DNA of 61,403 bases, from assembly GCA_002474345.1 (NCBI GenBank), contig DKQD01000003.1, forward strand, positions 27,617 through 89,019, given 5' to 3'. Below the pieces are notes generated by a model. That model saw only the letters and a program-made list of their open reading frames with translations, made no database searches and was not told the origin of the DNA. The stretch comes from Bacteriovoracaceae bacterium UBA7317. GTDB taxonomy: Bacteria; Bdellovibrionota; Bacteriovoracia; Bacteriovoracales; Bacteriovoracaceae. The position numbers and the translations under genes are program-made. Each line of letters begins with the position of its first letter. Within the stretch, counting starts at the first letter, position 1. Shown here in pieces: positions 1-8,613 of this stretch.

Positions 1-2
1 TA

Positions 3-2669
3 ATTCAAAAGGCTGAGCTTTTTTCCTATGAAGACTTTAAAAAAAGAAGCAGATTCCAACATATTGAAAAAATTGATGAAGTCAATTTTGAAGACCTAAA
101 TTCAGAAGTCGAGGTTATTTCTTTAGACAGACCCTTAGAGGAACTGGTTAAGTTAAGCGAAGAGAGGTGCTTGGCCTTAAACGTTAATGAAATGAGTTTT
201 TTGAAAGATTATTTTAATAAAAAAGACGTTTTTGAAGAACGCAAGGCCCAGGGATTACCAAAAAACCCAACAGATGTGGAGCTAGAAATATTGGCGCAAA
301 GTTGGAGTGAACATTGTAAGCACAAAATCTTTAAGGCCACTATAAAATATAAAGAAGATTTAAGTAGTTATGAAGATTCTAACTCTGAACACCCTTTCAA
401 GAAGCTTGGAAACCAAAAAATTGAAGGTGTTTATCAAAGTTTTATCCAAAAGAGTACCAAAGATATCATAGAGGAAAGGGGAATTACATGGGCAAAATCG
501 GTTTTTAAGGATAATGCTGGAATCGTAAGCTTTGAAAATAAGGTAGACCTTTGCTTTAAAGTTGAGACTCATAATTCGCCATCAGCTTTGGACCCTTATG
601 GAGGAGCTTTAACAGGTATCCTCGGAGTCAACCGTGACATTTTAGGTGCAGGCTTAGGGTCTAGGCCCATCGGAAATACAAATGTTTTTTGTCTTGGACT
701 TCCGCATTCGCTAAGTTCATCTGAAAAAAAGAAGGCGCCTAAAGGTCTGCTTCATCCAAGGTCAATTCTAAAAGGTGTCCACAAAGGTGTCATGGATGGC
801 GGTAATAAAAGTGGAATTCCCACAGTTAACGGGGCCATACACTTTGACAGGGATTACGCTGGTAAACCCCTTGTTTTTTGTGGAACAGTTGGTGTTTTGC
901 CAAAGGTTTTAGCTGATGGAAGGGATACTTCACTTAAAGAAACCCAAGTTGGCGATAGAATTTTTATGGTTGGAGGTGCAATTGGTAAAGATGGTCTTCA
1001 TGGAGCCACTTTTAGTTCTCTTGAGTTAAACGAGAGCTCCCCAACAAGCGCTGTTCAAATTGGAGACCCTCTTACCCAAAAAAGAGTAACCGATTTTCTT
1101 TTAAAAGCTAGAGACTTAGGTCTTTACTCATCACTTACGGATAATGGAGCTGGAGGTTTGAGTTCTAGTGTTGGTGAAATGGCTGAATTCACTGGTGGGG
1201 CGACTTTGGATTTATCAAAGTGCCCTGTGAAATACGAAGGACTTAAAGCTTGGGAACTGATGATTTCCGAAAGTCAGGAAAGAATGACTTTTGCTGTACC
1301 CCCTTCTAAATCCCTTGCTTTCAAGGATTTGGGAAAAAAATATGGGGTATCCGTAACAGATATTGGTTACTTTCATGATAAAGGGGCTTTGGAAGTTTTT
1401 CATTTAAAAGAGCGTGTTGCTTTTTTAGACCTCCGACTTATACATGACTTACTACCCCCAATGAAATTAGAGGCCTTATGGAAGGGCCCAAGAAAAAGAA
1501 ATGAGTGGTGGAAAGACCCTAATGAGGCTAGTCAGAAACAATTTTTTGAAGAGGAAAAAGTCGAGGATATTCTTCTTAAGCTTCTTTCTTCTCCTAATAT
1601 TGTTTCGAAAGAAAAGTGGGTTAGGCAGTATGATCATGAAGTGCTTGGCGCCAGTCATATTAAACCTTTTGTTGGAAAAAAAGGAGACGGCCCTAGTGAT
1701 AGTTCCTCTTTATGGCTTTATCCGCATGGCGGCGAGGAAAGCTCAGTTATTCAGATAGGTTGCGGTCTTGCACCTAAGTTAAGTCTTTGGGACCCTTATG
1801 TGATGGCCCAATATGCAGTCGATGAAGCCGTTAGAAATGTGGTGGCCCATGGTGGGAATATTGATCAATGTGCATTATTAGATAATTTTTGTTGGCCTGA
1901 CCCGGTTGTATCAGAGAAAAACCAAGAAGGTCTTTTCAGGTGCGGTGACCTTGTAAGGGCTTCACATGGACTTTATGACATCACAGTTACTTATGGCACT
2001 CCATTGGTAAGCGGTAAAGACAGCATGAAAAATGATTTTAGAGGTCTTAATGCTTCAGGTGAACCTTTAAAAATTAGTGTATTACCAACACTCTTAGTAA
2101 CTGCTTTTTCAAAATCAACTTTAGAGCATACAGTGACAAGTGATTTTAAAAACCAAGGTGATCTTATTTATTTGCTTGGAGATCATGGACAAGGATTGGC
2201 GGGAAGTGAAGTCTCGGACTTCTTTATCTTTGAGGATCAAGAAGCTCAGAAAAAAATGGAAAAACTGCCATCTATAAACCTTATAAAAAATAAAGTTTTA
2301 TACCGTGCTATTTACAAAGCTTTAGGTAGAGGCTTAATTGAATCTTGTCATGATATTTCGGAAGGAGGGCTTGCCGTGGCCCTCGTTGAGTCTGCCATTG
2401 GTGGCCGTTTAGGTTTTACCCTGGATGAGGTGGAATGGCTTGGCCTAAGCAACTTGATTGGGAAGCTCTTTGGTGAGGGTCCTGGGCGGTTTGTGGTTAG
2501 CATTGCAAAGGAAAACGAAAAAGAGTTCTTAAGTGTATTCAAGGAATTACCTCATTCTAAACTTGGAACAGTAAGCTCCTTACCCCAGGTAATTTTCAAA
2601 AATGGACATAAAGTCGTTTTAAATCAACATTTAGATAAGATGATTGAGGCCTATAAAAAGGGAGTCTAA
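3..2669 (+). CDS. purL: Phosphoribosylformylglycinamidine synthase, synthetase subunit (5'-truncated by window edge)
   Basis: FGAM synthase large subunit, which uses ATP and glutamine-derived ammonia to convert FGAR to FGAM in purine synthesis. Visible family motifs include SWSEHCKHK, KVETHNSPSALDPYGGA (substrate/ATP site), VSGKDSM and SCHDISEGGLAVAL. The frame stays open to the first base of the window, so the TTG at 171 is not the real start. The extra upstream residues (around SYEDFKKRSRF and LDRPLEELVKL) look like the linker region after a PurS-like N-terminal domain, as in the fused long form of PurL. That domain itself would lie mostly outside the window. The gene ends 3 nt before purQ and heads the purL-purQ-purH-purM operon. 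The identification is very secure; the fused PurS domain is inferred. Confidence 0.96.
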   Translation: MQKAELFSYEDFKKRSRFQHIEKIDEVNFEDLNSEVEVISLDRPLEELVKLSEERCLALNVNEMSFLKDYFNKKDVFEERKAQGLPKNPTDVELEILAQSWSEHCKHKIFKATIKYKEDLSSYEDSNSEHPFKKLGNQKIEGVYQSFIQKSTKDIIEERGITWAKSVFKDNAGIVSFENKVDLCFKVETHNSPSALDPYGGALTGILGVNRDILGAGLGSRPIGNTNVFCLGLPHSLSSSEKKKAPKGLLHPRSILKGVHKGVMDGGNKSGIPTVNGAIHFDRDYAGKPLVFCGTVGVLPKVLADGRDTSLKETQVGDRIFMVGGAIGKDGLHGATFSSLELNESSPTSAVQIGDPLTQKRVTDFLLKARDLGLYSSLTDNGAGGLSSSVGEMAEFTGGATLDLSKCPVKYEGLKAWELMISESQERMTFAVPPSKSLAFKDLGKKYGVSVTDIGYFHDKGALEVFHLKERVAFLDLRLIHDLLPPMKLEALWKGPRKRNEWWKDPNEASQKQFFEEEKVEDILLKLLSSPNIVSKEKWVRQYDHEVLGASHIKPFVGKKGDGPSDSSSLWLYPHGGEESSVIQIGCGLAPKLSLWDPYVMAQYAVDEAVRNVVAHGGNIDQCALLDNFCWPDPVVSEKNQEGLFRCGDLVRASHGLYDITVTYGTPLVSGKDSMKNDFRGLNASGEPLKISVLPTLLVTAFSKSTLEHTVTSDFKNQGDLIYLLGDHGQGLAGSEVSDFFIFEDQEAQKKMEKLPSINLIKNKVLYRAIYKALGRGLIESCHDISEGGLAVALVESAIGGRLGFTLDEVEWLGLSNLIGKLFGEGPGRFVVSIAKENEKEFLSVFKELPHSKLGTVSSLPQVIFKNGHKVVLNQHLDKMIEAYKKGV

Positions 2670-2672
2670 GTC

Positions 2673-3491
2673 GTGAATCCTTTGATTAATTATAAAAAGA
2701 AACCTCATTTTCTTGTTTTAGCAGGTGATGGTATTAACTGTGAACAAGAGACCAAACTTGGCTTTGAAAAAGCCAAGGCAAAAACAACCATTATCCATAT
2801 AAACGAACTTTTGGATAGACCGAAATTGCTTAGAGATTACCAAGGGTTGGCCTTTCCAGGAGGCTTTAGTTTTGGAGATGACTTGGGAAGCGGCCAGGTC
2901 TTGGCACTTAAATGTAAGCGGGGTCTTAAAGACGAACTAAACCTTTTTGTTGAAAAGGAAAGCCCTATAATTGGAATTTGTAATGGCTTTCAAACGTTAT
3001 TGAAATTGGGGCTTCTTCCTTTCCCAGGAGAAAAAAGGGAAGTGGGCTTGGCCCCTAATAGAGAGGGAACCTTTCAAAATTATTGGGTTAAGCTTAAAGC
3101 ACCTCCTTCTAAGAGTGTTTGTCATTGGACAGAAGGTATTTTTGAAGGAGGTGAATCTTGTGAATTTGAACTGCCCTTGCGAAATAGAGAAGGTCGGATA
3201 ACGCTTAAAAAAGGTTCTGAGGATAAAATTTATAATAAACTTTTAAAAAATGGCCAAATACCTCTCCAGTATTCTGATCAATTAAGACCACTTGCCAAGT
3301 TTCAGCATGAAAGTATAGCTGGTTTATGTGATCCGAAGGGGCTTATTTTTGGACTTATGCCTCATCCTGAAGCTTCTCTTTTTGAGGCGACACATAGAAT
3401 TCATTATAAAAACAGGTGTAAAGACCCAGACCAAAAGGCTTGGGGTCAGAAAATATTTGATAATATTGTAGGTCATCTTAAAAGGAGCTAA
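2673..3491 (+). CDS. purQ: FGAM synthase glutaminase subunit
   Basis: Class I glutamine amidotransferase that supplies ammonia to PurL for FGAM formation. The catalytic triad is visible: nucleophile Cys103 in GICNGFQ, and His231 and Glu233 in MPHPEAS. The oxyanion-hole motif FPGGFSFGDDLGSG precedes it at about residues 61-74. At 272 aa it is longer than the small B. subtilis PurQ (about 227 aa) and resembles the longer bacterial form. Translation starts at a GTG 3 nt after the purL stop, so coupling with purL is likely. purH follows after another 3 nt. Confidence 0.95.
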   Translation: MNPLINYKKKPHFLVLAGDGINCEQETKLGFEKAKAKTTIIHINELLDRPKLLRDYQGLAFPGGFSFGDDLGSGQVLALKCKRGLKDELNLFVEKESPIIGICNGFQTLLKLGLLPFPGEKREVGLAPNREGTFQNYWVKLKAPPSKSVCHWTEGIFEGGESCEFELPLRNREGRITLKKGSEDKIYNKLLKNGQIPLQYSDQLRPLAKFQHESIAGLCDPKGLIFGLMPHPEASLFEATHRIHYKNRCKDPDQKAWGQKIFDNIVGHLKRS

Positions 3492-3494
3492 TTT

Positions 3495-5111
3495 ATGAAT
3501 CGTGAAGTAAATGAAATCGATCGAAAAAATCTTTTTTTAAAAAGATCACTCATCTCAGTTTCCGATAAAAGCGAATTAGGGCCTTTGGTAAAAAAGTTAG
3601 CAGAAAAAGGTGTCGAGTTGATAGCTTCTGGAGGAACCGCTAGATATATTAAATCTTTAGGCTTAAAGGTCACCCCTCTTCAGGAAATAACTGGGAACCC
3701 TGAGGCTTTTGATGGAAGGATGAAAAGTTTGAGCTTTCAGGTCTCAAGCTCACTCCTTTATAGAAGGGATAATCCCAAAGATGTTGCCAAGGCTTTGGAG
3801 TTGGGAATCAAGCCAATCGACTGTGTTATTTGTAATTTGTATCCCTTCGAAGAAGCTTCAAAAGGAAGTAATTTATCAAGCCTTATAGAGAATATTGATA
3901 TTGGTGGTCCAACAATGATTAGGGCGGCTGCAAAGAATTACGAGCATGTTCTTGTGTGCAGTTCTCCGTCTCAATATGCTGAATTTACAGAAGTTCTTTC
4001 TTCGGAAAAACCGCAAGTTTCATTAACTCTTAGAAAGAAGTGGGCGTTGGATGCTTTTAGGTTGAGTGCTTCTTATGAAGGGTTGATTGCAAATGAGTTA
4101 GAAAATAGATGGGGAGAGGAAACGAAAACAATGTGCTTATCTCCTAAGCATGCGAAAGTGTTACGTTATGGTGAAAACCCACACCAAAAAGCATGGCTTT
4201 ATCCTGCTAGAAATAACGGCCTTTCTGAGGCGAAGCTTTTGCAAGGAAAAGAACTATCCTATAACAATATCCTCGATACAGATGCCGCTTGGTCAGTTGT
4301 AAAGGACCTAAATAAACTCTCATTGGATTCTAAATTTGAAAGACGGTTTTCTTACTCCAGTGTGGTAGTGAAGCACTCCAACCCTTGCGGTCTTGCAACC
4401 GCTTCCTCCAAAATAGAAAGCATAAAAATGTCATTTAAATCGGACCCTATTTCAGCTTTTGGTTCTGTTATAGGTGTTGATTATGAAGTTGATGAAGATG
4501 TGGCAATTTTTTTGTCTAAAAAGTTTGTTGAGTTAATTGTTGCTCCAAGCTTTTCAGAAAAGGCTTTGGAAGTTTTAAGAAATAAGAAAAACATGAGGCT
4601 TCTCATTCAAGACCTCGAATACACGGATCCTATGCCCAGTGTCCGTTCGGTTTTTGGTGGATGGCTAGTTCAGGATCATGATCAAGTCTTTGAAACAAAG
4701 GGTGATTTTAAAACGGTGACCGAAAAGAGGATGAAAGAAGAGCAAAATAACCTCATCTCCTTTGGGATAGTCGCCACAAAGCATTTGAAATCAAATGCAA
4801 TAAGCTTTGTCCTTCAAAAAAAAGAAGGTCTAGCAACTATCGGCGCTGGTATGGGGAATCCCAACCGTTTTCTTTCTTTAAAGGAGACATTTCAAAAAAT
4901 TAAGGAGAATGGGCTTCAAGACTTAAGTGAAGGAATTTTGATTTCCGATGCCTTTTTCCCTTTTAGAGACAGCATTGATGAAGCTTTTCGGCAGGGAGTA
5001 AAGTTCATCGTTCAACCAGGTGGAAGCATAAAAGATAATGAGGTTATTGAGGCGGCCAATGAACATGGAATAGCGATGGTCATGACAGGCAAGAGGCATT
5101 TCCGTCATTAA
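3495..5111 (+). CDS. purH: Bifunctional AICAR transformylase/IMP cyclohydrolase
   Basis: Carries out the last two steps of IMP synthesis: formyl transfer from 10-formyl-tetrahydrofolate to AICAR, then cyclisation of FAICAR. The N-terminal MGS-like cyclohydrolase domain (about residues 15-210) shows SDKSELG, ASGGTARY, FDGRMKSL and CNLYPFE. The C-terminal transformylase domain shows LRYGENPHQ, VVKHSNPCG, DPISAFGS and the terminal SDAFFPFRDSID with QPGGSIKD. The length of 538 aa is normal for the family. The ATG lies 3 nt after the purQ stop and is preceded by AGGAG. Confidence 0.97.
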   Translation: MNREVNEIDRKNLFLKRSLISVSDKSELGPLVKKLAEKGVELIASGGTARYIKSLGLKVTPLQEITGNPEAFDGRMKSLSFQVSSSLLYRRDNPKDVAKALELGIKPIDCVICNLYPFEEASKGSNLSSLIENIDIGGPTMIRAAAKNYEHVLVCSSPSQYAEFTEVLSSEKPQVSLTLRKKWALDAFRLSASYEGLIANELENRWGEETKTMCLSPKHAKVLRYGENPHQKAWLYPARNNGLSEAKLLQGKELSYNNILDTDAAWSVVKDLNKLSLDSKFERRFSYSSVVVKHSNPCGLATASSKIESIKMSFKSDPISAFGSVIGVDYEVDEDVAIFLSKKFVELIVAPSFSEKALEVLRNKKNMRLLIQDLEYTDPMPSVRSVFGGWLVQDHDQVFETKGDFKTVTEKRMKEEQNNLISFGIVATKHLKSNAISFVLQKKEGLATIGAGMGNPNRFLSLKETFQKIKENGLQDLSEGILISDAFFPFRDSIDEAFRQGVKFIVQPGGSIKDNEVIEAANEHGIAMVMTGKRHFRH

Positions 5112-5157
5112 TATGATGCAATTTGATTGTGTAATCTGATAAGGAAGGGAGTCAAAA

Positions 5158-6159
5158 TTGGAAAGTTTTTACCCAAAAACCTATAAAGAAGCTGGTGTCG
5201 ATAACCAAAAAGCTGAACGATTTATTTCACGAATTAAGAAGAAAGTGGCAAGAACATATGGCCCTAGAGTTGTGGAAGGTGTTGGAGGTTTTTGCAGTTT
5301 ATATGAAATGGGCAAAGACAAATACCTTTCTGCTGGTACTGACGGTGTGGGCACGAAGTTGGAGTTGGCGAAGCTCCTAAATAATCACTCTACGATAGGA
5401 ATTGACCTTGTAGCAATGTGTGCAAATGATATTATTTGTTCAGGATCCAGGCCTCTTTTTTTCATGGATTATTTAGCGACCGGTAGCCTTGATGTGGATG
5501 TAAGTGAAGAAGTTGTTTCAGGTATTATCGAGGGTTGTCAGGCATCTGAGATGGCCCTTATTGGTGGCGAAACTGCTGAAATGCCCGGTTTATATAGAGA
5601 TGGTGACTACGATTTAGCAGGTTTTGCGGTCGGAGAGGTCCATAAAGATGATGTATTAGATGGGAAAAACATAGAGGAGGGAGATGAAATTATTGGGATT
5701 TCATCTAGCGGTTTTCACTCAAACGGGTACTCTCTCTTAAGAAAAGTAGTAAGACCGGATGAAAAAGAGCTCTGTCAAATGCTTCTAAACCCAACCCGCC
5801 TTTATTGGCCATTTATTAAAGATTGCCTTAATCTACCAGGCCGACCAGTTAAAGGTTTGGCCCATATAACTGGTGGAGGTTGGACTAACCTCCTAAGGAT
5901 TAACGGAAATTTTGATTATCATATAACCGACATGCCTTCTCTAAGTGATCTTCCCTCAATTTTTTCTGTTGTTGATCAGAGGCTTAAGATACCTCTAGTT
6001 AATTTTTTAGAGGTCTTTAATAGAGGAATTGGAATGATGATGGTCGTAAAACCTGGTCATAACCTTAAAGAAATTTTTTCTTCATGGAATGAAACATTTT
6101 GGTTTCTAGGTCATGTTGAGAAAAATAAAACTGGTAAAGGCAAATTAATTTATCACTAA
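5158..6159 (+). CDS. purM: Phosphoribosylformylglycinamidine cyclo-ligase (AIR synthetase)
   Basis: ATP-dependent ring closure of FGAM to AIR, the purine step after PurL/PurQ. Family motifs are TDGVGTKLELAK near the N-terminus, CANDIICSG, GGETAEMPG and SSSGFHSNGYSLLRK, followed by AHITGGG. The start is a TTG at 5158 preceded by AAGGAAGGGAG with 6 nt spacing; no ATG upstream fits. At 333 aa it is slightly short against the usual 340-350 aa, the loss being at the C-terminus. The 46-nt gap to purH suggests it is the last gene of the purine operon. A terminator hairpin overlaps its stop codon. Confidence 0.95.
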   Translation: MESFYPKTYKEAGVDNQKAERFISRIKKKVARTYGPRVVEGVGGFCSLYEMGKDKYLSAGTDGVGTKLELAKLLNNHSTIGIDLVAMCANDIICSGSRPLFFMDYLATGSLDVDVSEEVVSGIIEGCQASEMALIGGETAEMPGLYRDGDYDLAGFAVGEVHKDDVLDGKNIEEGDEIIGISSSGFHSNGYSLLRKVVRPDEKELCQMLLNPTRLYWPFIKDCLNLPGRPVKGLAHITGGGWTNLLRINGNFDYHITDMPSLSDLPSIFSVVDQRLKIPLVNFLEVFNRGIGMMMVVKPGHNLKEIFSSWNETFWFLGHVEKNKTGKGKLIYH

Positions 6160-6170
6160 ATTGCCTTTTT
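6136..6170. terminator. Probable bidirectional terminator between purM and the hybrid kinase
   Basis: Perfect 8-bp inverted arms AAAGGCAA (6136-6143) and TTGCCTTT (6161-6168) with a 17-nt loop, followed by T residues to 6170 on the plus strand. On the minus strand the arm is followed by a less clean run (ACCAGTTTT). It sits exactly where the purine operon and the leftward kinase gene converge and overlaps both gene ends. Confidence 0.55.
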
Positions 6171-8514
6171 AACTATTTTGATTATCGTCCACTTTTTTCA
6201 GCAGTTCAGGGAAGGTTTTTAAGTCTTTTTCGATGTCTTGCATTTTGAAAAGAGAAGCTTCTTTTTTTAAATTAATAGACCAGGTTAAAAGGTCGTGAAA
6301 ATGATGTCTTTCCGCAACTTTTTTTGCAGCTTGAGAAAATTCAATAACTTGATTAATTATGAAAGGACGTTTTAACTTTTTCCAATCAGAAAGAAGTACT
6401 TCTTTAAAAATTTGGATAAGGATATCTTTGTCAACAATGCTTTTGCCTTTAAAGTCTTCTTTGTCACTCCAATTTTTGGTAACCTCTGACAATTCATCAG
6501 TTTGTTCATCAAGGTTAATAATTTTATAAGGGAGGTACTTTGAAATTTCTTGAATAACCTCATTTTCCTGAACAGGCTTTTTGAGATAACTATCACAGAT
6601 ATTGATAATGCGATCGAAGTCTTCTTTCATTGCAGATGCAGTAATTGCGACAATTGGAATGTTTTGAAACTCTTCTTCTTTTTTCCAAAACTTTGTTGCA
6701 GTTAATCCATCCATAATAGGCATAATAATATCAAGTAATATGATATCAACTTTATATTTTTTTGTGATTTTTATCGCCTCATCTCCATTTTCGGCCATGA
6801 TAAGGTCAAAATTATGTGACTCTAAAAATGTATGGAGGAGGTCTCGGTCTGTTTTTACATCATCGACGATTAAGATAGTCGCCTTTTCAAAATGATATAC
6901 AGGCTTTCTGAGCGGGTCGCTTCTATCATCATAATTTGCGCTGGAACCAACTTCAACTTCTTTTAATGTCAAGTGAAAGGTGCTTCCTTTATCTAAAACA
7001 CTTTCCGCTCGAAGCTCACCTCCCATAAGTGAAGATAGCTGTTGACTGATGGTAAGACCAAGCCCAGTACCACCAAACTTAGAGTATTTTTGGCGAGACC
7101 TTTGATTAAAAGCTTCAAAAATTTTAGGAATTTGATCCCTTGGAATTCCTATACCGCTATCTTCAACTGAAAAATCAAGTGATACTTTATTTGCCTTTTT
7201 ATTTGGCCATTTAAATGAAGCAATTAACTTTATTCCACCTTTGAAAGTAAATTTTAGAGCATTTGAGAGAAGGTTGAAAAGAATTTGTCTGACCCTCATT
7301 TCGTCAATAATAATAACAGGGGGAAAATCCTTTTCTATTTCTATTTCAAAATCTAGACCTTTATTTTCAATCTGGTTTTTAAAAATAGAATTGATGTCTC
7401 TCAAGAGGTTGTTTGTATTACAAGCTGAATATTCGAGATGGAATTTACCGGCCTCAACTTTTGAAAGGTCTAAAATATCATTTATAATATTTAGCAATGC
7501 CTTACCACTTGTATTGATAGAGTCCATATGTTCTTTAAGAGTTTTGTCTTTTAGATGTTTATGAACGATTTCAGAAAAACCTAAAATTGCATTCATAGGG
7601 GTTCTTATTTCATGGCTCATGTTTGCTAAAAATTCACTCTTGTGTTGATTTGCAAGAATTAATTTTTCTTCAGTTTTCTTATGAGACCTGACTTCCTCTT
7701 TCAAGAGGTTTATATTTTGTTTAATTCTTTCTTCTTTTGCCTCAATCCTTTTCTCTAACTCATGCTTTGAGTTAATTAATTCGTTATTTCTTGTTCTTAT
7801 TTCTTTAGATTGACTGACAAGTGTAGATTTATTTTCATGTAATTTTAAAAGAAGAGAATTAAATTGAACCTTTAAAAGTTGTAGCTCGTTTTTTCTCGGA
7901 ATTTCCGCTTGAAGAGGCGTAAGATTTTCATAATTAATATTTTTTATTTCATAAATCAGTCCATCAATTGGTTTTTCCAATTCTCTTTTAAGAAAAAAGC
8001 GCATGATGATGTAAAGAAGAATTGTCTTTATGAGTGCATTTAGAATTAAAATGAATAAACTCCCTTCAATTCTATTATAAATTTTACCCCAATGAGAACC
8101 CAAAGTTATGGTGCCCATTGAAAAAAACTTTTCACCTTTTTTGTAAATTAAAGCAGATTTGTACGAAAATTCAATTTTGTTCAAGAAAAGTATATTTCGA
8201 GTTTCTTTTTTCTTAAGAACGATAACAGGTTTATCCTCTAAATCATCTAATGTGATCTTTCTAAAACTGGAAAAGGATGAGAAATTTTCGAGGATGTATT
8301 TATAGCCTTTATGTTTGTTTATGTGTAACTTTTCAGATATATCCGGCCCTAAAAAATTAACGATTTCTTTCATTTCTTTAACGATAACTTTTTTTTCATG
8401 TTGAAATTCAAAAAAAATTTGGATTAAGGTAATGAGAAAGGCAAAAAGCCAGTATAGAAGAAAGATATTCTTCAAAAGATGAGAGCTGAGATTTTTATTT
8501 TTAAAACATACCAT
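6169..8514 (-). CDS. Membrane hybrid sensor histidine kinase with receiver domain
   Basis: Phosphorelay kinase of 781 aa. TM1 is at about residues 14-36, followed by an extracytoplasmic sensor region of roughly 110 aa, TM2 at about 148-172 and a HAMP-like segment. A Lys/Glu-rich coiled coil (about 220-285) leads to a HisKA domain with phospho-acceptor His301 in NMSHEIRTPMN. The HATPase domain shows the N-box LLSNALKFT, the G1 motif DSGIGI and the G2 motif GGTGLGL. A receiver domain near residues 545-665 has DD at its start and Asp595 in LLDIIMP. The last 100 aa are helical and resemble an Hpt-like bundle but show no clear phospho-acceptor His. The ligand cannot be read from sequence. It is transcribed away from the next kinase gene. 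Confidence 0.9.
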   Translation of the reverse strand: MVCFKNKNLSSHLLKNIFLLYWLFAFLITLIQIFFEFQHEKKVIVKEMKEIVNFLGPDISEKLHINKHKGYKYILENFSSFSSFRKITLDDLEDKPVIVLKKKETRNILFLNKIEFSYKSALIYKKGEKFFSMGTITLGSHWGKIYNRIEGSLFILILNALIKTILLYIIMRFFLKRELEKPIDGLIYEIKNINYENLTPLQAEIPRKNELQLLKVQFNSLLLKLHENKSTLVSQSKEIRTRNNELINSKHELEKRIEAKEERIKQNINLLKEEVRSHKKTEEKLILANQHKSEFLANMSHEIRTPMNAILGFSEIVHKHLKDKTLKEHMDSINTSGKALLNIINDILDLSKVEAGKFHLEYSACNTNNLLRDINSIFKNQIENKGLDFEIEIEKDFPPVIIIDEMRVRQILFNLLSNALKFTFKGGIKLIASFKWPNKKANKVSLDFSVEDSGIGIPRDQIPKIFEAFNQRSRQKYSKFGGTGLGLTISQQLSSLMGGELRAESVLDKGSTFHLTLKEVEVGSSANYDDRSDPLRKPVYHFEKATILIVDDVKTDRDLLHTFLESHNFDLIMAENGDEAIKITKKYKVDIILLDIIMPIMDGLTATKFWKKEEEFQNIPIVAITASAMKEDFDRIINICDSYLKKPVQENEVIQEISKYLPYKIINLDEQTDELSEVTKNWSDKEDFKGKSIVDKDILIQIFKEVLLSDWKKLKRPFIINQVIEFSQAAKKVAERHHFHDLLTWSINLKKEASLFKMQDIEKDLKTFPELLKKVDDNQNS

Positions 8515-8613
8515 AAAATATTATCGGTTTTAAAATTAATTTGAAAATGAAACGGTATCGTTCTTACAAAAGGGAAAAAAAATCCATTTAATTACAAATA
8601 CATTGAGTTAAAA

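Noticed and set aside
171..2669. TTG at 171 as the start of purL
   Set aside because: The frame is open and protein-like to the window edge; the real start is outside.
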